Source of the DNA: Dreissena polymorpha
Lineage: Eukaryota > Mollusca > Bivalvia > Myida > Dreissenidae
DNA length: 64,000 nt
Direction of reading: 5' to 3'
NCBI RefSeq assembly: GCF_020536995.1
Contig: NC_068357.1
Coordinates: 129,699,685-129,763,684, forward strand
Shown here piece by piece: positions 12,047-23,369 of this stretch (positions within the stretch are counted from its first letter, which is position 1; every line of letters begins with the position of its first letter). The notes under the pieces were generated by a model that worked only from the letters and a program-made list of their open reading frames with translations, searched no databases and was not told the DNA's origin. The position numbers and the translations under genes were made by a program.

Positions 12047-12276
12047 TAAATGTAAACTTGTAAACCATAGCGCGACCTACCCTGTGATGCGAGGAGCTAG
12101 TAAAAGAACGACAATTTGCATGGGTAGTGGTTTTATACTTAGTGGACGAGTCTATGTGTTAGAGTTGACTGGGTAGGATGGGTTATAAAATTGGGGTTCG
12201 GGTTTCGGCGATCCCTTAGGAAAATAGCGTTTGCGTTGAATAAGACAGTTTATTCTTTAGCGAATAAACATTATTA
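12047..12276. repeat. 230-bp dispersed repeat, copy A (copy B 20014-20243)
   Basis: The block from aaatgtaaacttgtaaacc to gaataaacattatta is repeated at 20014-20243 in the same orientation with only about 6-8 visible differences. That makes it much better conserved than its surroundings. It holds a TATA-like ggttataaaattgg and, about 75 bp on, an AATAAA hexamer, an arrangement seen in LTRs. No protein-coding part of an LTR element is visible nearby, so the class is open. Confidence 0.85.
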
Positions 12277-12453
12277 TTCAACGACAAACGCCAAACAGTT
12301 TAACTTCAGTTTATTATGTAAAAGGTTTGGCATAATAATGTCAAGTCTGGAATCAATTGTATTATACAGGTTCCCCCGAGAACGGTGGGAAATTTAAGAA
12401 CATAATGTCTATCACCCGTGACAAGCGGGAAGTGTGTTTGCGGAAACTATGCC
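12273..12453. repeat. direct repeat block, copy 2 (first copy 11489-11672)
   Basis: Second copy of the hairpin-bearing block at 11489. It follows the 230-bp repeat with a few bases of overlap, so copy 2 plus copy A may form one larger unit of about 400 bp of which only parts appear elsewhere. Confidence 0.8.
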
Positions 12454-12960
12454 AAAAAGGACCACGGCCGCAGGAAGTGGGCCTTCCGCCACACAGCGGC
12501 CACAAACACACGCCAGCCTTGACAAGCAATAACGATGAACTAAAATCGGGTTTGGAAAAACGAAACTTTGCTCAAATAAAAGGCTAGATTGCTCCAGACA
12601 GTGTTCAAAATGATAACGATCCTAACTAGAACTTGTGCGTGTCATCGGATTTGAAAAAGACAAGCGATTCAACAATGTTAGGGTATTTGATATAGCAACC
12701 TCCCGCATCTAGGAATAGAAACGCTATTCAGGAATTCTATATTTGTTTTCTTATTTATTTATGTTTACTATCGGCATAGCGCCAGTAAATACGCGGAAAG
12801 ATTAAGGAGTAAACTTGGATCGCGTCAGATAAAAGCTATTGTAGATAGCCCACCATGTATCGATAATCATGGGAAATGTGTAACACTGATCGGGGTTCGA
12901 TTTCGTTACCACTATAAGTAGTGGTCAAAAGTACAGCATGTTGATATGTTGATTAAAGGG
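12454..12960. other. non-coding stretch, no gene seen
   Basis: A slightly GC-richer patch near 12455-12530 (ggaccacggccgcagg and following) may belong to the preceding repeat. Otherwise nothing is recognisable. Confidence 0.4.
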
Positions 12961-12989
12961 CAATTGCAAATTTTAGGATTATTCTGCCT

Positions 12990-13882
12990 TTGCTTTCTTC
13001 ACAGATCTTTGGACTTTATTTCTATATGAACAAAAATTTTGAAAAAATGCCTTATTATTAGTTTTTTTTTAATTTGTACAAAAAATAGTCCCTAATTTTA
13101 ATTAGGTCTAAAATATCGAAATCCATCCATGGCTGTGTTCTCTGCTTTAAACGAACTTCTTTGGTTGGAGCTACACTATTCAAAACTGTCAAAAATTTGT
13201 CTTTGAAAAATAACCAAGATTCTTGTTTAGTGTCAGCAGTTAACATAGAATTCCAATCACAAGTGTTCAGTTTGTTAATAAAATCTTCCACAGTATAGTT
13301 TTTCATACACCGAAAAAGAACTGTGTTGTGCTTACTTATTTTTTCTTGGCTAGTTTTTCTTGTACAATATACTGGGAAATGGTCACTAAGATTTATGGGT
13401 AAAGTACCATATTATGAAACTTTATTACTTTGATTACACAAGATATGATCTAAAATTGATGAAGTTGTTTCAGTTATTCTAGTAGGATGAGCAATCAGTT
13501 GTTGTAGGTTAAAAATGTCTAATAAAAGTTCATATTTTTTAAACAGTGAACACATTTTGTTTTTAAAACAAATATTTAAATCACCTAAAATAAACCATTC
13601 AAAATCAGATCGTAAATTCGATAAAATGTTTTCTAAATGTTCCGTAAAATCCTTTTGATTCGGAGGCCGGTAGCAAGAACAAATCAGAATAGGTTTAGTT
13701 TTTACAAGATGTATCTCAGCCCAAACCGCCTCAATAGTGTCACTGTGTAAATCAGTTCTTTCCGAAAATGCAATACTTTCATTTATAAATAAGCACACTC
13801 CTCCGCCATTACGATTTCTGTCTCTCCGGATGACATTAAAACCTGGTATACAAATTTCATTGTTTGCGATGGTATCGTCCAA
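12990..13882 (-). pseudogene. LINE endonuclease and linker (inverted segment)
   Basis: Reading leftwards from 13882, the frame to 13412 gives an AP-type endonuclease part: GGGVCLFINESIAF, CSCYRPPN, FILGDLNICF (the GDxN motif) and ILDHILCN near its end. After a frame change, 13306-13058 gives the linker CDWNSMLTADTKQESW and QRTQPWMDFDILDLIK. It continues past 13058 with YRNKVQRSVKKAKAE. These are typical of the region between endonuclease and RT. The N-terminal strand of the endonuclease is absent. Confidence 0.85.
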
Positions 13883-14833
13883 GGGAGTATACTGGGTCCT
13901 CTTTTGTTCTTGACCTACGTTAATGATATGAAAACAAGTATATCATCCAACTGTAAATTAATACTCTATGCTGATGACAGTGCTATTTTGTATTTACATA
14001 AAGATCCAAGTACCATCAGTCAAGTTTTAGGCAAAGAGCATTAGTCCTGAAGTAAGTGGTTAATTGACAATAAGCTATCCCTCCATCTAGGCAAAACAGA
14101 ATGTATTCTTTTTGGTTCGACACGTAAACTCACCAAGGTGGACAATTTTCATATACCATGTAATGATCATGTTATAAAATCTCAGACGTATGTAAAATAT
14201 CTTGGTTCTATTCTAGATGCTGATTTGTCCGGTACTTCTATTGTAAATAATATCGTCAAGAAGGTTAACTCTAGACTTAAATTTTTATTTAGACAACGTG
14301 ATTTTTTAAATTAAAGTCTTAGAAAAAGCTTATGTAATTCTTTAATACAATGTCATTTAGATTATGTATCCTCTTCGTGGTATTGTGGACTCACGAAACA
14401 GCTTAAGCACAAGTTACAAATAGTCCAAAATAAAATGGTTCTTTTTATTAACAATTCCCATTGTAGGACATCACTTGTTGTATCGCATTTTGAAGAACTT
14501 GGTTTATTGAACGTTGAGCAAAGATGCAAGCAACTTCGGCTTAACCACATCCATAAGATTTTCTACAATAAATGTCCAAGCTATATGAAAGACAATTTTG
14601 TCAAATGTACTGGTGTCCATCAGTATGGGAATAGATCCCGATTTAATTTTTATGTACCTCAAGTTGATGGCTTTACTAGTTCTTCATTTTACTACAATGG
14701 TATTACGGATTGGAATGCATTTCCCGATAATATAAAGTCCATCGAATCGAAATTTACTTTTAAGAAACTTGTTAAGACACATCTATTAAATGATATGAAG
14801 GTAGACGATAATTCCGTGTATTTTTACTTTTAG
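13876..14833 (+). pseudogene. LINE reverse transcriptase palm to C-terminus
   Basis: The frame begins at QGSILGPLLFLTYVNDM and includes the catalytic LYADDSAIL (about 13967-13990). It continues to SKWLIDNKLSLHLGKTECIL, KYLGSILD and a C-terminal helical region (14435-14833, NRSRFNFYVPQVDGF). In-frame stops occur near 14041-14050 and 14312. It is the same element as the inverted endonuclease to its left, missing the RT fingers. Confidence 0.85.
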
Positions 14834-15256
14834 ATTTGTTTTATTTTATTTAATTCATTATTTTTATGTTATTTATTTGTGTCAGTGTATTATCATGTCA
14901 ACTTTTGAAAGGTTCTCTTAATTTGTAGAAGAAATCATGTGTAGGATCATGTCGATTCTATATTAAGAACTGAAAAAACAATATATTCATAGTCACTTAT
15001 AAGATCTGTTTGACTAAATCCAGGGGCCCCGTTGGAAATAAGCTTTTTCATGTTTACATGTCTAAGCTTTACGGGTTATTCTGTGTATACATCATGTCGT
15101 AATCTTTTTTGAATCTGTGATAAATGGCACCATTCATGTAATGCATGTTTCTGAATATGATAATAATGCAATCTATACGTTATTTATTGCCTTGATTGCA
15201 TTGAATTGTAAATTGTTTGACATGTATGCACAAATAAAACAAACAAACAAACAAAA

Positions 15257-15654
15257 TATTCTTTGTGTTCCAGGCGCATTCCGTCTTTTTAAACCCCACG
15301 TGATGTTGATCCCTAAATATTGCAAGCCTAGATCAGAACCGTTTGCCACGTCTCCTGCCCTATGATAGGCATCCCATATCATCGATTATCCGATTATTCA
15401 TACGTTCCTTACGTGACATTTTAATACCCGATTAATATACAAGTTCAGACCACCAGGAACTCGGCCGTTGAGTTTTAAACCTTACAACAAAATAACACGT
15501 AATAAAGCTTTTAAATGTTACAAGTGGTGAATACCACGGCGACTTAGGTTATGAAACATAACATAACAGTAAGTCATATATATGTTACGGTTGTATGTAC
15601 GTGTTTTTTTTCAAGTAACGTGTACATCAATCGATCAGAATAAACATTTTAAGT
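15257..15654. other. non-coding stretch, nothing recognised
   Basis: AT-rich flank between the LINE tail and the satellite. Small open frames on both strands overlap each other and carry no motif. Confidence 0.4.
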
Positions 15655-17120
15655 CGGGCTTTCCAACGTAGACCACTTGGTTACTATACACCACTTTTTT
15701 AATATTTGATAAACAAGTATACGTGAACAACTCGTCACTGCTAGCCAACTATATAGCATTAAATAACGACCTTTATTGTTCCGGGAGCAAGTCCCAGTTC
15801 AGTAGAGATCTATGAATAATCTATTGATTTGTTTAATACATTAAAAATTACCACAAAGCTTTTCACCATAAGCAAAAAGGCGATCGTTTTACCACAACTT
15901 GAAAGCTGGAACTGCGTATCTTCCAAGAATCGGATTTTTATTTATTTACAGACAAAGATGATCAACGGGCATTTTACCATAAGCCAATTGGCAAACCTGT
16001 ATTTTCCGTAATTTCGGAAATATAGAAGCCCATTTATCGCTTCATTTACCAACCATGTACCATTATATATAATCACCACAAAGTTCTTCCGTGATTAAGT
16101 CCCGGTTTAAGTGGAGACCCGGGAAACGGCGTTATCTACCAAGAACTTCATATTGATATTTTATTTAATATTTACTTATAGCCAAAAGTGATCACCGGAC
16201 TTTTCACCATAAGCCAATTCGGGCAATCGTTTCACCACCATAATTTTGAAAATACATAAGCACATTTTGTGCACCATCAACCAACCATGTACCATTATAT
16301 ATAACCACCACAAAGTTCTTCCTGGATTAAGTCCGAGTTGCGGTAGAGACCCTGGAACGGCGTTATATACCAAGAACTTGATATTTATTTAATATTTACT
16401 TATACCCAAAAAATGATCACCGAGCTTTTCACCATAAGCCAATTTGGGCGATCGCTTCAACACCATAATTTTGAAAATACATAAGCACATTTTAGTGCAC
16501 CACCAACCAACCATGTACCTTTATATATAACCACCACAATGTTCTTCCGGAATTAAGTTTCGGTTCCAGTAGAGACCCGGGAACGGCGTTATCTACCAAG
16601 AACTTGATATTTATTCAATATTTACTTAAAGCCAAAAGTGATCACCGAGCTTTTCACCATAAGCCAATTTGGGCGATCGTTTCAACTCCATTATTTTGAA
16701 AATACATAACACATTTTAGTGCACCACCAACCAACCATAAACCATGGTATATATAAACCACATTGCTTTTCTTTTTGGGATTAAGTCCCGGTTTTAGTAG
16801 ATGCACTGGAACTGCTTATTTACCAACAACCTGATATTTGTTTATTTATAGCCAACGTTGAACATCATAAGCCTATTGGCAATCGTTTAATAACAATAAT
16901 TTTGAAAAACAGAGGCGCTTTGAGGGTACCATCAACCAAACATATACCGAACCTTTTCCAATATAACCAGATTGTTTGATCTCACAGGACTAAGCCCCAT
17001 TTTATTATTTACTTAGAATCAAATTTGTGTGCTTGTCTTCTAAACATAAGCCCATCGGTTTAATATCATTTAAGCAAGTTCAAAAATTCACGAAGACCTA
17101 TATTTAGGGCACCACAAATG
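15655..17120. repeat. satellite array, period about 226 bp, about six copies
   Basis: The central units share, in order, agtgatcaccgagcttttca, ccataagccaatttgggcga, aaaatacataagcacatttt, accaaccaaccatgtacc, aaccaccacaaagttcttcc, gagacccgggaacggcgtta and ccaagaacttgatatttatt. The gttcttcc word falls at 16083, 16315 and 16541, giving spacings of 232 and 226. Units before 16050 and after 16760 are increasingly diverged, so the array decays outward from a homogeneous centre. Confidence 0.9.
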
Positions 17121-19640
17121 AATGTATATGAATTTGTATTACCGCTGAATATTGTATATATACATTATTATGTTATTGATTTGTTTTATTTTGTTATTAG
17201 TATCATTATTATATGTATTTATTATTATTATTAAGTTTGTTACATGGATTATATTACAAAACCTGCAAGATACGCACCAACGCACATCAATTAATATAGT
17301 ATGCAGATACAATTGATTGCTTGGATTTTTGAAATAAGGCTGCGATTATATTTGTTGTTTGTTGATTTTGTCTTCGTTGCAATAGGGGCCCGGGAAATGC
17401 GTTTTTTTTTCTAAGGTATAATAAGCAATTTTGCTTTACAAAACGTATTGAGTATATTAACTTTAATCAATCAGACTCCAAGTGTAAGGCCGGCATGCAT
17501 AAATATGGCTAGAAATGAACCTTGTTTTTTTACGATATATATAAATACACCCATGAAACCATACTGAAAAAAAAAACGTTATGTTCTGTTCGTTTTTATT
17601 TTATAAACGTCACACTATCTAATAGTTTTGACGATTGAGAACGTAGCGAGAACAAAAATTAGCATCCACCTATTGTTGGCGCATAATAATATCCTCTATC
17701 GAATGTACAACTTTCATGCGTCAGATTTCCATGCATACTTTGAGGACCTAAACAACCACAGACTAAAATAGCATTATTACGACGAAGGTCAGTTGTTCAA
17801 ACTGAATGCAAACGAATGAACCATAACGGCATTGATCAGTTTTTTTTAAGCACTGATGCATACTAGTACGCAATTATTTCCCATTATACTGTAACACGTA
17901 AAACATAATATTAACCTTTAAAAAACAGATAATAAATAAATAAAACGATTTGAATTACGTCTACGCTCTACCCTACAAATTGGTGCACGTGAAAATCTTT
18001 ATTTCCGCTCCATTGGACATGTATCACCTTACCGATAATAAATACATATTTATCCCATTTTCAACGCGACATTGACGGTCTAACACCTTATGGAATATAC
18101 TAGCCCGTATTCCACCTTGTGGGATATACCTGTCGCGTGCACGGATTACTTTTTATTCAACAACTGAATGATTTCTCACAAGGAATAAAGTCGAGAAAAC
18201 TTTAGCTTCAAAATTATACGACCTTTATCCTTTAAATCTGCATAATTTTTCGCCATCCGTATAATGAATCAGCAGATTGATAGCGACATAAAATGACATA
18301 CTTATTGCGTCATTTTCCCCATAATTATTATGACGATTTATTATAAACGCGACTTATTTAACATGTACATGTACTGTATATAGACATATTTGAATTGTCA
18401 ATTTATCACATTTCCTTATTTTGTTTAATGGGCATTGTTTATAATCCATGCATAATTATACTTTTGACATTTAAGAATGTACAACAAGCCATACAAATAT
18501 CGCACAATTCTTAAATAATCTGCAATATTTGCTTTCCGTTTTAATTCACGTTAGGCATAGAGCTGTGTTATATAAGATGGTAAAAATAGCACCACACTGG
18601 AACTCGGAACGTCCATTTTGTACACGGGTATTACCCACTCATTTATCTGTTGTGTAATGGAATGTTTTCGATTCTTTGTGTAATAATTATTATAATTAAA
18701 TTATTTTCTTGTACAATAAGGGCATTAACCATAGACAAATAAAACATTGTGCAAGTTTAAACATAATTATGTTTCTATGCAGAAATCTGCAAATGCAACC
18801 GAATTCACCAACGGCTATTATTTGATAAACTGCTCCGGTTCATGTTAACGGCAGTAATGTACATAGAGTACATGACGTAGCGTGTGACGAAGAAAAGTTT
18901 GTTGAGTTCATAAACTCATTTGAATATAGTGATAGGATGGCATAAGTGTCTTTATTTAACTATGCTAAAATAATTATTAAAGACCCTAGATGCAAAATCG
19001 TCAATTATTGAGTTAAATTGATTATTAGATGGATTTTAAAGGATAATTAAAGGTAAGATACTAGTTCGAACGTGTTTTGGTTTTTGTTAAATGGATTATT
19101 GTTTCTACTTCCAGAATTTGTACGTTGTATCGCCATATAAATCATTAGCACGTTAAACCAAACTTCTACACGTTCAATGTTTTAAATGACGCCGGAAACG
19201 CACCCAATAATTTCTCTATTGCAGACTATTTGCTGCGTTATTTCTAGGCATATTTGTTAAAGAAACACCTAGGAAACAAATTATCCGTTTGAAATGTTTG
19301 TCTCGTCTGTAATGATAAATAAAACAGCACGTTTAACCGACCTTAAAAACCGCTCAGACGATTGCACGTTTCGTTTATATAACCAACACCGACGGTAACG
19401 GTTCGGTTTCAAGTCTATTCTCTGTGCCCATGGCTTGAGACGACAACGCTTCCTTCAAAAGACATCTTTCGCCCCGTGGAGGCAATATAAAAACAATAAA
19501 AATAGTTGTGTTAATACAATCGGATAGAGAACAATGATTAGACAATAACTTCAAATTAATGCAAGCATAAAATATCTAAGAATAAAGCTTTGTCTAATAA
19601 TTCACGATAACTTAATATTAAAATTTACAAAACGCAATTT
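17121..19640. other. long AT-rich non-coding stretch, nothing recognised
   Basis: Apart from short TTA/ATT-rich simple sequence near 17160-17235 I find no gene motif, RNA gene or clear repeat in these 2.5 kb. All open frames are short. Confidence 0.45.
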
Positions 19641-20012
19641 TGAGAAGTATACCATCACGTGGTCTGTCTTTCTTAATACTAAAAATGAAAAAAACAACAA
19701 CACAAAAACACTTATGCAATATCTTTTCCCAGAATTTATAATGATTTTTATGTTATACATATACATTTCACCAAATCTCTAAAGTTATACAACTGATCAT
19801 AATTATACAAGTTCTCCATTTAAATTTATGAAACCACGTGGTCGGTGTAACCGAATTCTAAAAATTCGAAATATTTAATATCTTCCCAAAAATATATACT
19901 GCATGTCATATTCTACATGTAACTACGCCTAACAAGATACAAGTGTCTATAATTTAATAAGTTCTCCTTTGAAAAGAAAGAGTAAAAGACAAATTTATGA
20001 AACCACGTGGTT
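19640..20012. repeat. degenerate tandem repeat (about 170 bp) with CACGTG palindromes
   Basis: The phrase aaatttatgaaaccacgtgg occurs at about 19821-19841 and again at about 19990-20010, with a weaker relative at 19648-19664. CACGTG hexamers lie at 19656, 19835 and 20004, spaced 179 and 169 bp. Other shared words include caagttctcc and aatatcttcccaaaa. The array abuts copy B of the 230-bp repeat directly. Confidence 0.65.
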
Positions 20013-20013
20013 T

Positions 20014-20243
20014 TAAATGTAAACTTGTAAACCATAGCGCGACCTACCATGTGATGCGAGGAGCTAGTAAAAGAACGACAATTTGCATGGGCAGTGGTTT
20101 TATACTTAGTGGGCGAGTCTATGTGTTAGAGTTGACTGGGAAGGATGGGTTATAAAATTGGGGTTCGGGTTTCGGCGATCTCTTAGGAAAATAGCGTTTG
20201 CGTTGAATAAGACAGTTTATTTTTGAACGAATAAACATTATTA
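20014..20243. repeat. 230-bp dispersed repeat, copy B (copy A 12047-12276)
   Basis: Nearly identical to 12047-12276 and in the same orientation, with differences only at scattered single positions. It ends at gaataaacattatta, after which the flanks diverge completely. That fixes the right boundary of this repeat unit at least in this copy. Confidence 0.85.
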
Positions 20244-22100
20244 ACCCCAAAACTTAATAACTCTTAATTGTCCATGATGTTTTATTTTTATTATTCGTTT
20301 ACCATTTCAAATAAATATTGGTTGTTTATTTACATTGCCTTTCCTGTGTGCGCTATTGTATATTGAACCATTAAATTCGATGTTCCTAGCTTTTCCAATA
20401 CCCAACCATGTTTTTCTCTTACTTTTAGCTATAAATCGCACTAAATTATGATACTTAATATAAAGGTGTTTTACACATTGTTGCCGACATTCTGTATTCA
20501 CGCTTTATTGTACATGATCAAACTTACCTAACTTTTATTAAACGTGCAAAATGATGTCTTCAAAGAGTGTCTAAATATGTCCACACGTTTTTATTATGCT
20601 TAAACCGATATTATAATAAAAAGAATTAATTGATTTCATAGTTTCCTTGTTGGTTGACTAATGAAAGCGGACTAAGTCTGAGACCGAAGGCTAAAACGAC
20701 TTTCTAAAGCCCAATAAACAGGCTTGCAATAGTTTAACTAATAAATGAGAATACTTGGAATTGACTAAATACAATTATGCAGCATATTTTATTTTAAATA
20801 GCATCGAACAATTACAACAGTACATTCTTTTTTATAAACTATACAAAATAACAAGTGTTCTACTATGACAGCGCGCTCGATTACTAATTTGCTTTGATAA
20901 CAGACATTCTGTTAGAGTCATAAACTGGCATTTTGTGAGTTATACGCCGATAAAGCTACATGTAGTACTATAAGCCTTAAACGATGTGACCAATTTTTGA
21001 TAATTAAGCTTTTACTCGGTTCAGAAAATAGCGCTATGCGTAAAGTTATGGTAGTTGTGATTGTCGTACTGCGCAGTTTGTGAAAATCATTTTTATTAGA
21101 TATGGAGTATTTGACTAAATGTTGTGGGGACGAAATAAAAACATGTACACGTTTTTTTTTTGTTTTTTTTTCTTTGATGGGATTCTTAAAATAAATTTAC
21201 CTTTCTAAAAATCTGATCAATATGGCGTGTTGTGTGACAAACCATTGAAAGGACTGATCAATGCACGGCGTGTTAAATGTTTACAGTTTTGTGACACAGC
21301 ACTCGTTTCGATGTCTAGGAAGATATAGCGGGGGCATCCGAGTCATACGGAAAACTGTTAAGTTGTTACAAAAACTATGCTGTGCCACAATTTCAGATCA
21401 ATTGTAATTTTTATTGTATATGATCATACAATTATTCAGTTTCAGTCATTGTATGTGATTGAGATTAATTCAATAGTCCGTATTTAATTCAAAAGTAGTG
21501 CTAATAGTCTGTACTTTTTAAGAATGATAAAAACCAGCAAAATCCACTTTAGGGACTATAATCCGTATCTACTATAAATTAAGTCTTTATTTGTTGAGAA
21601 TTCGTACATGCGAAGACTGAAAAAAAAAATAATCAAAATAAGTTAATAATTACTTAAGTGTTTGTGCTCAATATTTGTAATGAATTGATACTGCAACTCC
21701 TATGGGAAGAAATAAAACTAGCTTTAGCATTATCTTCATTTTTAGTTAATGTTATTATTGTTTACATTAATTCAATATGACATAACATCGATTTACTTGG
21801 TTAAGTTGTGTTTTATGAATCTGGATCTAATTTTATCCCACTTTTACAGCGAAATCGGTTGATTAAAGCCCCGTTTATTAAATTTCATCTATAATCAACG
21901 GCAAGGCTATAATCAATGGCACGAAATGACGTCATCAACTGCCGAACCGGGACTACTTTTTCCCACGCACCTCGTCACCTGTATTTGCCAAGTGCATCAA
22001 TAATAAAAACAATCTCAAAAGTTTGTCAATCTTAATGACCTTAAAACAAAGAAAAGTAGCCAAAAAACGTGTTTTTTGTCATTTATTTTTATTAAAACCT
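20244..22100. other. non-coding stretch, nothing recognised
   Basis: AT-rich sequence with T-runs near 21150-21175. A short near-repeat, ctataatcaacggcaaggct then ataatcaatggc, lies at about 21890-21920. No gene or RNA motif seen. Confidence 0.4.
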
Positions 22101-22222
22101 CTAGTATTAGCTAAATTTAACACTATGCAAATAGGTTCTGTTGTTGTTGCTCCCCTTTGAAGAAGTCACTTCGAGTTGCTCCCCTTTGACCGTAGAAACA
22201 ATCGTCTGGACCAAGAAATCCT

Positions 22223-22797
22223 GTGTTAATTTACAAGCTGTACTCGGATATGCGTCCATCTGATTTTTCTTCAAAGCATCTTTTCAACCTGGCAATACGC
22301 ACAAATGACACTGCATCCCAGTGGTTCTTGCGTCAACAATTGGGTGTCAACAAGCTAGGTCAGATGCTGAAGGCCATGGCAAAAGACGCCGGCTTTCTCA
22401 AGCACAAGAGAATAACGAACCACTCAGTTCGCAAATTCCTGGTCCAAAAACTTCGAAATGCAAACATTCCACCCACTGAAACCATGGCCATAACAGGGCA
22501 CAAAAATGTCCAGTCCATAACCAATTATTCCAACATATCTGTTGAACAGCAGCAAAAGTGTCCATTCTTGCTCAGTCCAGTAAATGTAACAATCCAACAG
22601 ATTCCTCTTGTTCACCTTCGTGCAGCGAAACTATGGCCGAAATGCAGCCTAGACAACCACTTTCTACCGTCAAACAAGTTGATCTTGATGTTCGCCCCAC
22701 CCAGTCACTTCACCAGCAAATGTCTTTCTCTAGTTCGAACAACTTTGCCTCACAATTCTTTGGTGCCACTTTCAACATTCAAAATGTATATAATTAG
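22223..22797 (+). pseudogene. Crypton-type tyrosine recombinase, C-terminal fragment
   Basis: The frame from 22223 encodes the C-terminal half of a tyrosine-recombinase domain of the Crypton/ZMYM (DUF3504-like) kind. It has FNLAIRTNDTASQWFLRQQL, then LGQMLKAMAKDAGF, TNHSVRKFLVQKL with the catalytic R, GHKNVQSITNYS with the catalytic H, and the nucleophile Y in NYS. These enzymes join DNA through a phosphotyrosine bond. After EQQQK (about 22556) the frame shifts by one. The other frame (22558-22797) then continues with a Ser/Gln-rich tail ending GATFNIQNVYN, the kind of C-terminus these proteins have. The N-terminal half is missing. It could alternatively be a relic of a host ZMYM-like gene, but the intron-free, shifted, truncated state favours a transposon. 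Confidence 0.75.
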
Positions 22798-23224
22798 ATT
22801 AAATCCAAGTAATCTTTGTTATTTCGTCACGAAATAACCACATATTATTACAAAGAAGCAAATACTGTGCACCTCGTGATCGACATGATAGTTTGATATC
22901 GAAAGTGAATTGTGTGTGGTGTTAGGCTACCTTGTAAACAAATGTAGTTCCTTGTATATAACAACTTAATGTCATATTGATATCATAAAACTTTAAGATT
23001 TGCAATTCAATATGATTAAAATTGTAATAAATAACGCTCGACACTTTGTTACAGAACGATATTCTGATTTAAAAAAAAAGATTATTTGATCAGCAATTAT
23101 TTGGAACGCGGAGTAATACACTGACCTTGGTTACACTACAGTCATTATCAAAGTACGACAAACACTCATGAAAACTTATTTTGTTTAAATACAAAAAGTT
23201 TAATGAATAAAAAGTGGGATAAAT
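22798..23224. other. non-coding stretch, nothing recognised
   Basis: AT-rich interval between the recombinase fragment and the palindrome. No clear motif. Confidence 0.4.
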
Positions 23225-23369
23225 AGAATAATAGGTCAGTGTTGATTATAGATCAGGTTTATCATGCTCGGCACGAAAACGAAAAAGCACTCGCCAAGGC
23301 TCATGCTTTTTGTTTTCTAAGCCTCGCATGATAAACCTGATCTATAATCAACACTAACCTATTATTCTC
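23225..23369. repeat. long near-perfect palindrome (foldback, about 145 bp)
   Basis: The left arm begins agaataataggtcagtgttg and the right arm ends caacactaacctattattct. The outer 43 bp of each arm pair with a single visible mismatch (c versus t in aggtcag). The centre also folds: gaaaacgaaaaagca pairs with tgctttttgttttc around a loop near 23290-23306. It has no coding content and fits a foldback MITE or a hairpin relic. Confidence 0.9.

Larger units (their letters stand above)
12985..15256 (+). mobile_element. Jockey/CR1-like LINE with inverted 5' half
   Basis: Two parts of one LINE lie head to head. On the minus strand (12985-13882) are the endonuclease and the linker to the RT. On the plus strand from about 13876 come the RT palm (GSILGPLLFLTYVNDM, then YADDSAIL), thumb and C-terminal region to 14833, then 3' UTR ending in an A/CAAA-rich tail near 15225-15256. 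The RT fingers between linker and palm are missing. A 5' segment inverted against a correctly oriented 3' segment, with sequence lost at the junction, is the known product of twin priming during LINE insertion. Stops and frame changes show it is inactive. Confidence 0.85.
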
